Assembly: GCA_038868075.1 (NCBI GenBank)
Contig: JAWBXB010000008.1
Location: forward strand, 21,573 to 85,572
Direction: 5' to 3'
DNA: 64,000 nucleotides
Source of the DNA: Candidatus Bathyarchaeia archaeon
GTDB taxonomy: Archaea > Thermoproteota > Bathyarchaeia > Bathyarchaeales > DTEX01
Positions 26,596-34,953 of the stretch are shown in pieces. Position 1 is the stretch's first letter; each line of letters opens with the position of its first letter. The position numbers and the translations under genes were made by a program. Under the pieces are notes generated by a model, which saw nothing but the letters and a program-made list of their open reading frames with translations, searched no databases and was not told where the DNA came from.

Positions 26596-27126
26596 CTATA
26601 TGACTTTTAGTAGGTCTGAGCGAGTTATTATCCCAACCAGCTCACCTTTCCTTGTCACCAAAACTCCAGGATGAATTTCCAAGAGGGATCTTATTACACT
26701 TATATCAGTGTCCTCAGATACTGTTGGAAGCGGCGGCTCCATAATCTTCTCAACAGGCTCCTCAGCTATATTTGGGCTTAGATTCCTTACAATGCCCTCC
26801 TCAGTAACTATGCCAATAACCTTACCGCCCTCAACCACCGGTAGCTGTGAAATCCCATATTTCACCATTATTTCACTGACCTTTTTTATCTTCTCCTTCG
26901 GTGTTGCAGTTATTACCTCACGTGTCATTATCTCTCCGCACTTCTTTCCACGTCCACTAGATAATATCTGTAAGATTTTATTTACTGTGGACAGTCTAGG
27001 ATCAACTTTCCCACTTTCTATCTTAGCTATATGAGCTTGTGAAACACCAATCATTCTTGCCAGCTGGCTCTGGGTTAATCCAGCTTCAAGTCTCATCTTT
27101 TTAAGCATTGATCCAGTTATTATCAA
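26596..27126 (-). CDS. XRE-type helix-turn-helix protein with two CBS domains
   Basis: N-terminal Cro/C1-type HTH (KKMRLEAGLTQSQLARMIGV...AHIAKIESG) followed by paired CBS domains (IMTREVITATPKEKIKK..., ISQLPVVEGGKVIGIVT and the second repeat ending VGIITRSDLL). CBS pairs usually sense adenine nucleotides or SAM. I chose TTG 27126 (GGAGG ten bases upstream) over ATG 27159, which has no ribosome binding site. It is separate from its neighbours; targets unknown. Confidence 0.88.
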   Translation of the reverse strand: MIITGSMLKKMRLEAGLTQSQLARMIGVSQAHIAKIESGKVDPRLSTVNKILQILSSGRGKKCGEIMTREVITATPKEKIKKVSEIMVKYGISQLPVVEGGKVIGIVTEEGIVRNLSPNIAEEPVEKIMEPPLPTVSEDTDISVIRSLLEIHPGVLVTRKGELVGIITRSDLLKVI

Positions 27127-27261
27127 AAATAAATAACCTCCAGTTATATTCTTACACATAGAATTATTCTTAAAACAGTATTTATTTTTATCTAAAAAGC
27201 ATAAGTTATTTCTAGGAGGTCTTTTAGAACAAGATAATATTAAGAATGATGGAGGTTCAGT

Positions 27262-27852
27262 TTGTCATTCTTAATAAAGAAGATTACACCGCCGAAAGTC
27301 AGTTTATCATTAAATCTCAGTAAAAGCACGTATTTTCTGGGCGAGAATATTGAGGGTGAGTTAATAGTATCCTCTAATGAAGACTTTGACGCAGATGAGG
27401 TAAGATGTGAATTTAAATGTGATGAGTCAATGAAGGTTCAAAAGAGAATTTATGATCCAGCTTTGAAACGTGAGGTTCTTAGGGATGTTTGGGAGACCGC
27501 AACATTATATTCAGTTAAACCATGTTTGAGCGGACCAATGCATATATCTAAGGGTTTCACAGGGAAATTCCCATTTAGCATAAATATTCCAATCACTATG
27601 AAGCCTACATATAAGGGGGTTGATAGAAGGGTTACATGGTCAATTAAGGGCGTTGTTGCTGTTAAAGGCAGACTAGATGCGGTAAGTGATACTGTTGAGG
27701 TTCAAGTAGCTCAACCAGCGGCGGCTCCAGTTGTTAAAGAGAGGGAGATAATAGTCCGAGAGGTTGTCATGGTTCCCTGCAAATATTGTGGAACACTTAT
27801 GTCTCAAACGGAGACTGTGTGCCCACACTGCGGCGCTAAAAGAACAGGCTAA
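27262..27852 (+). CDS. Arrestin-like (Spo0M-type) beta-sandwich protein with C-terminal zinc ribbon
   Basis: 196 residues. Residues about 11-150 look like an arrestin-like beta sandwich (LNLSKSTYFLGENIEGELIV, GFTGKFPFSINIP, VTWSIKGVVAVKG). After a Pro/Ala linker, the C-terminus is a zinc ribbon with CKYCG and CPHCGAK. TTG start with GGAGGT five bases upstream. Arrestin-fold proteins act as adaptors in eukaryotes; the archaeal function is unknown. Promoter probably shared in the divergent region with the XRE-CBS gene. Confidence 0.7.
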   Translation: MSFLIKKITPPKVSLSLNLSKSTYFLGENIEGELIVSSNEDFDADEVRCEFKCDESMKVQKRIYDPALKREVLRDVWETATLYSVKPCLSGPMHISKGFTGKFPFSINIPITMKPTYKGVDRRVTWSIKGVVAVKGRLDAVSDTVEVQVAQPAAAPVVKEREIIVREVVMVPCKYCGTLMSQTETVCPHCGAKRTG

Positions 27853-27960
27853 ATATTTTTTATGCATTATATTGCATATTTTTTTGGATTTTTATACCGT
27901 AAATTATATATTGGTTAATTTGACAATCATCAGTTGTAGACATATCGGGTGAATAATGGA

Positions 27961-29172
27961 ATGGAGAATATATCAGTTATACCATTAAAAAGCGTCCCCT
28001 TAGAGGAGCAAGAGATCGAGATTGTTGAAAGAAAGGGATTAGGACACCCGGACACCATATGCGATGCAATAATGAATGAGGTTTCAGTAAACCTTTGCAG
28101 AGAATATCTTGAAAGATTTGGAACAATAATGCACCATAATATTGATAAGTCTCTACTGGTTGCTGGCGAGGTTGAGGTGAGATTCGGTGGAGGAATCGTT
28201 AAGAAGCCTATGAAGCTCATATTCGGTGATAGGGCAACATTTGAGGTTGACAACATTAAGATTCCTGTTGCTGAAATAGCTATTCAGACAGCAAAAGACT
28301 GGTTTAAAAAGAACCTCAGGTTCGTCGATCCTGATGAACATGTGAAATATCAAGTTGAGATACAACCGGGCTCTCAAGCACTTACCGATATATTTAGGCG
28401 CGGTGGAAAAGTTCTTGAGGCAAATGATACATCCGCAGCTGTCGGATGGGCGCCACTAACTAAGACAGAAAAAATTGTTCTTAACCTAGAGAAGTATCTT
28501 AATTCAGAGGACTTTAAGAGGAGGTTTCCGGAAACCGGTGAGGATATTAAGGTTATGGGATTCAGAAAGCATAGAAGCTTAAATCTAACGATTTCAATGG
28601 CTTTTATAGACAGGTTCATAATGGATGAGAAACATTATTTTGAAAGAAAAAAGGATGCTCTTGAAGACATAAGAGAGTTTGTCAATAAAATGAATTATGG
28701 CTTCGAGGAAATCCATGTTGAATTAAATACTTTGGATATGCCAGGTAGAGGTGTAAACGGTGTATACTTAACGGTTCTTGGAACAAGCGCTGATGGTGCT
28801 GATTCAGGGCAGGTTGGGAGAGGAAATAGAGTTAATGGTCTCATATCGCTCAATAGACCACAGTGTTCTGAGGCTGCCGCTGGAAAGAACCCAGTTAGTC
28901 ACGTGGGCAAAATATATAATTTATTGACCCATAAGATTGCAAATGAAATTTATAATGAGGTCAACAGTGTAAAAGAGGTTTATGTTTGGATGCTGAGCAA
29001 GATTGGTCAGCCGATAAATCAACCAGTTATAACAGCAGCGCAGTTAATCATGGATCTAGGGGCATGTTTTGATACAATTAAGGGAAGAGTTGAAGAAATA
29101 ATTGAATATGAACTTGAGAACATAGATAAATTCATCATGGATCTAGCCTATGGGAAAATACCAGTTTGCTGA
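27961..29172 (+). CDS. mat: S-adenosylmethionine synthetase, archaeal type
   Basis: Makes SAM from methionine and ATP. Archaeal MAT family (distinct from bacterial MetK) with IVERKGLGHPDTICDAI near the N-terminus, FGGGIVKKPMKLIFGDRAT, and the glycine-rich GTSADGADSGQVGRGNR stretch followed by NPVSHVGK. 403 residues from ATG 27961, which has GGGTGA eight bases upstream; the GTG at 27949 is an alternative. Last step of the aspartate-to-SAM route represented in this window. Confidence 0.96.
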   Translation: MENISVIPLKSVPLEEQEIEIVERKGLGHPDTICDAIMNEVSVNLCREYLERFGTIMHHNIDKSLLVAGEVEVRFGGGIVKKPMKLIFGDRATFEVDNIKIPVAEIAIQTAKDWFKKNLRFVDPDEHVKYQVEIQPGSQALTDIFRRGGKVLEANDTSAAVGWAPLTKTEKIVLNLEKYLNSEDFKRRFPETGEDIKVMGFRKHRSLNLTISMAFIDRFIMDEKHYFERKKDALEDIREFVNKMNYGFEEIHVELNTLDMPGRGVNGVYLTVLGTSADGADSGQVGRGNRVNGLISLNRPQCSEAAAGKNPVSHVGKIYNLLTHKIANEIYNEVNSVKEVYVWMLSKIGQPINQPVITAAQLIMDLGACFDTIKGRVEEIIEYELENIDKFIMDLAYGKIPVC

Positions 29173-29319
29173 AATGAATATAAATCACCAAATAGCGAAT
29201 CATTTCCCTCTAAAACGATAATATCTTTTATTTTCAAGTAAAAGAAAGAATCGTTAACGCTATATTTTCAGCTAATTTTTATATGCAATTCTAGGCATAA
29301 TATCCTTGTCGGTGGAATT

Positions 29320-29559
29320 ATGAGGGCTTATATTCTTGTAAACTCTGAACCAGGCATGATATGGAAAGTTGCTGAAGCCGCACTTGAGATTGATGGCGTC
29401 AAAGAAGCTTATGCTGTAACAGGACAATTTGATGACATAATACAAGTAGAATTTGAGAGGATGGAGGATTTAGGGAGGATTATTGAGAGAGTTCAGAGTA
29501 TAAAAGGCGTTCTTAGAACACAAACCCTGATTACAATTCCTCCGCCAATAAGGGAATGA
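29320..29559 (+). CDS. Stand-alone RAM domain protein 3
   Basis: 79-residue RAM domain (AYILVNSEPGMIWKVAEAAL, AVTGQFDDIIQVEFERMEDL, VLRTQTLITI) with no helix-turn-helix. ATG 29320 has GGTGG upstream and TATA-like TTTTATATG further up, so it has its own promoter. It is the third SRAM gene in 6 kb. It lies downstream of mat; the ligand is unknown. Confidence 0.85.
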   Translation: MRAYILVNSEPGMIWKVAEAALEIDGVKEAYAVTGQFDDIIQVEFERMEDLGRIIERVQSIKGVLRTQTLITIPPPIRE

Positions 29560-29759
29560 GTATAGCCGCGTAATATTAGGGAATGAAGGATTCTTAGCTA
29601 CCGTAGCCTTAAAACTCTATTTCAACTGAAATAAGTCTCAATAACTTTGCTTTAGCGAATAATTTTAAACACTATGATGAATATGGATTCTCTGGCATAT
29701 TAGACCCTAGTTTAAATGGAGTGTAGAAAGAGTGGGTTAGGGTTTAAATTACAAGCCTA

Positions 29760-31127
29760 TTATATTAAGCCTCTTTCAAGCCTTTCTTGGATTGTCTTTT
29801 TTATAGCGAGCTCAATTTGCTCAATTGTGGTGCCAAGATAATTTTTCGGATTCAGAATTTCATCTATCTCCTTTTCAGTGAGCATCTTCCCAATAACTTC
29901 ATTATTTAAAAGGGTTTCTCTAAATGATCTTCTTTCAGATGCACTTTTAATTGCCAGCTGTCTCAGTATTTCATGTGCTTCCTGCCTACTCATACCCTTC
30001 CTCACCAAAGCTATCATCACAGCCTCCGAGAGAGCCCTACCCTCAGTTAAGTCTATGTTTTTCCGCATTCTCTCCTCATTAACTTCAAGGTTCGATAGAA
30101 TCCAGATCATTAGGTGAAGCATGTAGTCAACTAAGATGCATGCCTCCGGTATAATGAATCTTTCGGAAGAGGATTGTGTTAAATCCCGTTCATGCCACGT
30201 TGGGATATTTTCTAGGGCTGGGATAACTAAACCCCTAACAACTTTAGCTAAACCACATATTCTCTCACATATCTCAGGATTCCGCTTATGGGGCATCGTT
30301 GAGCTTCCAACCTGTCTCCGCGCCTCAAATGGCTCAAATACTTCAGCTATCTCAGTCCTCTGGAGCTCCCTTATCTCTGTTGCAAATTTATCCAGAGTAG
30401 AAGCTATGATCGCCAATAAACATATGAGCTCAGCGTGCCTATCCCTCTGAATTATCTGGGTTGTTACCTCCGCTGACTGTAAACCTAATCTTTTCATGAC
30501 GAGCTCCTGAATCTTTAGCGCATTTGGACCTAAACCAGCCTGCGTTCCAACAGCCCCTGTTATTTTGCCCACTAGAACACGTTTCCTACACTCCCTCAAC
30601 CTTTGAATGTGTCTGGAGATTTCACGCATCCAAACAGCCATTTTGAGCCCAAATGTTATTGGTAGAGCATGCTGTCCATGAGTACGTCCCATCATTATTG
30701 TATTTTTATATCGCTCAGCTAGATTAAGGAGAACTATCTCTAAATTGTTTAGGCGTTGCTCAATTATGTCCAAGGCATCTCTGAGTTGTAGAGCCTTAGC
30801 CGTGTCAACAACATCATAGCTTGTTATACCCAAATGTACATAAGCTCCACTTGGACCGCAAACTTCAGCTAAAGCTCTGACAAGAGCCATAACATCATGT
30901 TTTGTCTCTCTTTCAATTTCTTTTACACGATTAACCTTCACATATTCTGTTGAAGCCATCTCCATAATTTTTTCAGCCGCTTCTTTCGGGATCCCGCCAA
31001 CTTCACTTTGAGCCCAGGCAAGGGCAGCCTCAACATCGAGCATCCTCTGAATATAATTTTCCTCCTCGAAAACCCTAAGCATTTCAGGTGTTCCATAGCG
31101 TCCAGTATCTATTGGTAAAATTGGCAT
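29760..31127 (-). CDS. purB: Adenylosuccinate lyase
   Basis: Cleaves SAICAR and adenylosuccinate in purine synthesis. It has 455 residues, the standard length. The superfamily signature SSTMPHKRNPE lies near residue 277; TSYDVVDTAKALQLRDAL and GRTHGQHALPITFG are the other conserved regions. The ATG at 31127 follows GGTG. Single gene, divergent from the AsnB-like gene. Confidence 0.96.
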   Translation of the reverse strand: MPILPIDTGRYGTPEMLRVFEEENYIQRMLDVEAALAWAQSEVGGIPKEAAEKIMEMASTEYVKVNRVKEIERETKHDVMALVRALAEVCGPSGAYVHLGITSYDVVDTAKALQLRDALDIIEQRLNNLEIVLLNLAERYKNTIMMGRTHGQHALPITFGLKMAVWMREISRHIQRLRECRKRVLVGKITGAVGTQAGLGPNALKIQELVMKRLGLQSAEVTTQIIQRDRHAELICLLAIIASTLDKFATEIRELQRTEIAEVFEPFEARRQVGSSTMPHKRNPEICERICGLAKVVRGLVIPALENIPTWHERDLTQSSSERFIIPEACILVDYMLHLMIWILSNLEVNEERMRKNIDLTEGRALSEAVMIALVRKGMSRQEAHEILRQLAIKSASERRSFRETLLNNEVIGKMLTEKEIDEILNPKNYLGTTIEQIELAIKKTIQERLERGLI

Positions 31128-31262
31128 CTACTACACCTCTAGACACCAAATCTTTTCACTCAAGGTAATATTTATGGACGAGAATATTAATCTTCAACTT
31201 TTCAGATTTCTTTAAAAGGTATGTTAGGATGAAATGAGCATTCATACTATAGGGAGAATAAT

Positions 31263-32717
31263 ATGGGAGCTTTAGTGTCTATAGTATCTAAGCATGGAAG
31301 AAACGTTGTTAAAAGCGCTGTTAAAATGCTCAGTGCACTCAGACATAGAGGTACAGATTTGCATGGTATATCAACTGGCAAAATAACCGTCATTACAAAG
31401 GATATCGGTGAGCTAAATAATTTACCAGTTGAGTCCAGTATAGTATTAGGATACAATTTCAGCCATAGACTTCCAAATGATATCCCGCAACCTATTGAAG
31501 TTAAAAATTTTAGAGTTATTTTTGATGGAAGAATATTTTCTCCATGTTATGAAAAGACTAGCTTTATAGATTTAATAGAGCAAAGCGTGGAGATTGAGGA
31601 AACGCTTAAAAATATTATTAGAGAGGTTAGAGGCTCTTTCTCCTTCATGATTCTTGATCATGATAAGTTGTTTGTTGGAAGGGATCCTATAGGTGCAATA
31701 CCACTATATTTTTGCGAGAATGATCAGTTCTATGCTCTGGCGTCAGAGCGAAAAGCGTTATGGCTTCTTGGCATGAAAAATGATTGCATAAAATCTTTTC
31801 CGCCTGGAAACTTAGCTAAAATAACTAGTGAAGATATGAGAATACAGCCAGTGAAGATCCTAGAAAGAAGCGAGTTAAAGTATGTGAATGAGAGAGAAGC
31901 CATAGAAAAGATGTATAACCTACTCTTAAGGGCTGTTGAAGATAGAATAGCTGATTTAGAGAGGGTCTCAATATCTTTCTCCGGAGGATTAGACAGCAGC
32001 ATAATCGCTGCCCTAGTGAGGGAGAAAGTAAAAAATGCGCTCCTAATATCTGTAGGGTTAGAAGGTTCAAGAGATTTAGAAAATGCTGAGAAAATCGCTG
32101 GGGAAATAGGCTTACCATTTAAGGCCGAGACATATACTCCAAGCGATGTTGTAGAAACTTTGCCGAGGGTTCTATGGTTGATTGAGGAGGCAAACGCTCT
32201 TAAAGCATCTATCTGTATTCCGGAATTTTGGTCAGCTGAAACATCATCTAGAATGGGTTACAGAGTTATGCTTTCTGGGCAAGGAAGCGACGAAATTTTT
32301 GCAGGCTACCATAAATACCTCAAAGAATACAGCAAATCTCCTAATTTGGTTGAGCAAACTCTTTACCATGATACCCTCAAATTATATAAGAACAGCCTAG
32401 AACCCGAGGAAAAGATATGCTCATTTCATAATGTGGAAGCTAGATTCCCCTACGCAGACTTCGACCTAGCATCGTTTGCTTTAAGTCTGCCAATAACCCT
32501 AAAAATATCTTCCAGCAAGGACCCGCTGAGGAAGAGAATATTGAGGCGGCTTGCTGAATATATTGGTTTACCAGCAGATGTTTATCTTAAACCTAAAAAG
32601 GCTATTCAATATGGGACTGGCGTGAGTCAAGCGCTCAAAAAAATTGCTAAAGAAAATGGATTAAACATGCAGAGCTTTATTAATCAAGTATTCAAAAATA
32701 TTGTGTGGATTAAATGA
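31263..32717 (+). CDS. Asparagine-synthase-like protein lacking the N-terminal catalytic cysteine
   Basis: AsnB architecture of 484 residues: N-terminal Ntn glutaminase-like domain (ALRHRGTDLHG, VRGSFSFMILD, GRDPIGAIPLYF) and C-terminal synthetase domain with the ATP pyrophosphatase loop SFSGGLDSSI near 240 and SGQGSDEIFAGYHKY. The mature N-terminus reads MGALVS, whereas glutamine-dependent AsnB needs Met-Cys-Gly. The glutaminase nucleophile is missing, so the enzyme should use ammonia or another amine. ATG 31263 has GGGAG upstream. Its stop overlaps the deacetylase start (ATGA), so the two are tightly coupled. Confidence 0.85.
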   Translation: MGALVSIVSKHGRNVVKSAVKMLSALRHRGTDLHGISTGKITVITKDIGELNNLPVESSIVLGYNFSHRLPNDIPQPIEVKNFRVIFDGRIFSPCYEKTSFIDLIEQSVEIEETLKNIIREVRGSFSFMILDHDKLFVGRDPIGAIPLYFCENDQFYALASERKALWLLGMKNDCIKSFPPGNLAKITSEDMRIQPVKILERSELKYVNEREAIEKMYNLLLRAVEDRIADLERVSISFSGGLDSSIIAALVREKVKNALLISVGLEGSRDLENAEKIAGEIGLPFKAETYTPSDVVETLPRVLWLIEEANALKASICIPEFWSAETSSRMGYRVMLSGQGSDEIFAGYHKYLKEYSKSPNLVEQTLYHDTLKLYKNSLEPEEKICSFHNVEARFPYADFDLASFALSLPITLKISSSKDPLRKRILRRLAEYIGLPADVYLKPKKAIQYGTGVSQALKKIAKENGLNMQSFINQVFKNIVWIK

Positions 32718-33769
32718 AGACGGCAATAATATATTCATGTAAATATTTTGAACATAAGACTGGCAGCGGTCATCCTGAGAGACCAGAGCGTTTAATGTCA
32801 ATAATGAATGGAATAAGGGAAGCTAACCTTCTCAAGGATGATAATATCGCGGTTATTGAGCCAAGATATGCCAGTATAGAGGAATTGCAACTGGTTCATG
32901 ATAAAGGACATATTGAGAATGTCAAGCTTAAATGCGAATCTGGGGGTGGACTTATTGGCGACGAGACGCTTGTCTCAAAAGAGAGTTTCGAGGTTGCTAG
33001 GCTAGCGGCTGGCGGAGCAATAGAAGCTGCAGAAATGGTTATTTCAGGGAAATATAACAATGCTTTTGCATTAATTAGGCCACCAGGGCATCATGCAGGA
33101 TTTAATTACTCGCTTGGATTTTGTATATTTAATAATGTTGCTATAGCGGCAAAATACCTTATTGAAAAAAGGGGCTTAAATAGAGTGCTAATTTTAGATA
33201 TAGATGCTCATCATGGGAATGGGACGCAGGAAATTTTCTATAATACCAGCAGTGTGCTCTATATAAGTCTCCATGAAGATCCAACTGATTTTCCTGGAAC
33301 AGGCTTTATATGGGAGGTTGGTGTAGATGAAGGTAAAGGTTATACTGTCAATATTCCGCTCCCTCATGAATCAGGGGACCCCGCCTACTGGAAAGCTTTT
33401 AAGACAATTGTTTTACCCATAATTGAACATTATAAGCCTCAATTCATTTTTATCTCAGCTGGTTTTGATGGTTATCATAGAGATAAAATTTCGGATCTCT
33501 CACTATCCGCATACATATATCCAAAAATCTTTCAAGCGATGCTCACCTCAGCACATAGATTATGCCATGGGAGACTGGTAGCTATCCTTGAAGGAGGATA
33601 CAATCTTTGGTTTTTAAGAAGAATAGTTGCGGCATGCGTGGCTAACATGGCTGGTTCACATATTATGGTGAAAGATAAGCGTCCACCTTTAAACGTTAGA
33701 GCCCAGAAAGAAGCTGACAAAATAATTAAGGTTATTAGGAAAGTTCAATCAAGATATTGGTCTCTCTAG
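32714..33769 (+). CDS. Histone deacetylase family amidohydrolase
   Basis: Zinc-dependent deacetylase of the HDAC/AcuC/acetylpolyamine amidohydrolase superfamily. 351 residues with intact motifs: RPPGHHAGFNYSLGFCIFNN (charge relay histidines), DIDAHHGNGTQEIFY (zinc Asp/His), SAGFDGYHRD (zinc Asp) and LEGGYN. The start overlaps the stop of the AsnB-like gene. Substrate could be a protein lysine (Alba is acetylated in some archaea), an acetylpolyamine, or the product of its coupled neighbour; the sequence does not decide. Confidence 0.92.
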   Translation: MKTAIIYSCKYFEHKTGSGHPERPERLMSIMNGIREANLLKDDNIAVIEPRYASIEELQLVHDKGHIENVKLKCESGGGLIGDETLVSKESFEVARLAAGGAIEAAEMVISGKYNNAFALIRPPGHHAGFNYSLGFCIFNNVAIAAKYLIEKRGLNRVLILDIDAHHGNGTQEIFYNTSSVLYISLHEDPTDFPGTGFIWEVGVDEGKGYTVNIPLPHESGDPAYWKAFKTIVLPIIEHYKPQFIFISAGFDGYHRDKISDLSLSAYIYPKIFQAMLTSAHRLCHGRLVAILEGGYNLWFLRRIVAACVANMAGSHIMVKDKRPPLNVRAQKEADKIIKVIRKVQSRYWSL

Positions 33770-33784
33770 AACCTTCCAGCCACA

Positions 33785-33970
33785 CTATTCTTCAATAACC
33801 GTTATGGCACCATTTGGGCATTGAACTTCACATGCTCTACAGACTAGGCATGCATCAACATTGACCGCAACTGACTTCCCATCCCTAATCTCATAAACGC
33901 CTGAAGGACAAACATCAACGCATGTTCCACAGCTTGTACACTTCTCAAGGTCGACCTTTATCTTCACCAT
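33785..33970 (-). CDS. 2[4Fe-4S] ferredoxin
   Basis: 61-residue ferredoxin with two CxxCxxCxxxCP clusters (CTSCGTCVDVCP and CLVCRACEVQCP). Cytoplasmic electron carrier. Separate gene between convergent deacetylase and a TrmB regulator; partner enzymes unknown. Confidence 0.93.
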   Translation of the reverse strand: MVKIKVDLEKCTSCGTCVDVCPSGVYEIRDGKSVAVNVDACLVCRACEVQCPNGAITVIEE

Positions 33971-34053
33971 GGGGCATCACCCTATAATTTAATTCTTAAA
34001 AAGGTTACTGTGAAGATAAAAGCTTTATTGATGAGACTCCTAATGTATGCTTC

Positions 34054-34878
34054 TCAAACTTTTACTTGGGAAGAACCCTCCCTAAGAAGAACCGAACTCA
34101 CATTAGTGTTTTTAAAGAGCATTCTGTCTAAGAGATCACATATTATCCGGCTTTGGGATAAAATCCACATAGCATCCGAAAAGTATTCTCCATTATTTGT
34201 TGCTACGCGCATCAAGAAGCGCTCATTATCAACTTTTAAGATGATGATTTCATATGGAATATCAATATTTATGATTTTATAATGTAAGCCCATGCTATTA
34301 CATAGTCTCCAGTCAATTTTAGAATTGGAAGTGAAATAGAATTGAACCTTAACCTTTCTCTTAGCTAGATCATCTATTATCCCATTAAAGACATTATAGA
34401 ATGATATGAGAAATCCCCAGGGCATTAGAATGTCAACTCTCCTTTTTGCCTGAAACAGTATATTAGAGAGAATTTTTGATTCCTCATCCTCAGCGAGGAC
34501 CCATAATTCCACCCTAAAAGCTTTGACTAAAGCCATAGATTTCTCATAATCTCTCTGAAGATTTGAAATCAGCATTCTAAGACTTTTCATAATTGTTCTC
34601 TGAGATTCTAAGAGATAGTGAAGAACCTCTTTTGGTGGCAGAGCCATAAATTTTTTTGGATTCGTTGGAACATCGGTAATCATCCCCTGCTCAATAAGCC
34701 TCTTAAGGGTCTCATAAACTTTTGTTCTAGGAACTTTACATAGTGTGCTTATCCTCCTAGCTGTAGACGGACCCTCCCTCACTAAAAACTCATAGATTCT
34801 TGCTTCATAGTCTGATAGATCTAAATATTCATAAATGCTTCCATACGATATTTTAGGTGATTTCGTTATTATCGTCAC
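34054..34878 (-). CDS. TrmB family transcriptional regulator
   Basis: 274 residues. The N-terminal winged helix (LDLSDYEARIYEFLVREGPSTARRI...VPRTKVYETLKRLIEQG) is the TrmB signature; a coiled segment (about 90-115) precedes a C-terminal effector-like region with a PLD-like pattern (VDILMPWGFL). It starts at GTG 34878. TrmB proteins often regulate sugar uptake, but no transporter is adjacent; the neighbouring upstream gene on the same strand is the ribophorin-like membrane protein. Confidence 0.82.
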   Translation of the reverse strand: MTIITKSPKISYGSIYEYLDLSDYEARIYEFLVREGPSTARRISTLCKVPRTKVYETLKRLIEQGMITDVPTNPKKFMALPPKEVLHYLLESQRTIMKSLRMLISNLQRDYEKSMALVKAFRVELWVLAEDEESKILSNILFQAKRRVDILMPWGFLISFYNVFNGIIDDLAKRKVKVQFYFTSNSKIDWRLCNSMGLHYKIINIDIPYEIIILKVDNERFLMRVATNNGEYFSDAMWILSQSRIICDLLDRMLFKNTNVSSVLLREGSSQVKV

Positions 34879-34953
34879 AAAATATGGCTAAAAACTAAAA
34901 AATATTTAATTTCTGGCTAATTCAGATTCTAAATTTGAATATTAAACAACGCC

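Noticed and set aside
29560-29759. Possible C/D box RNA around an ATGATGA sequence near 29677
   Set aside because: A C-box-like ATGATGA is present, but no CTGA D box follows at a plausible distance.
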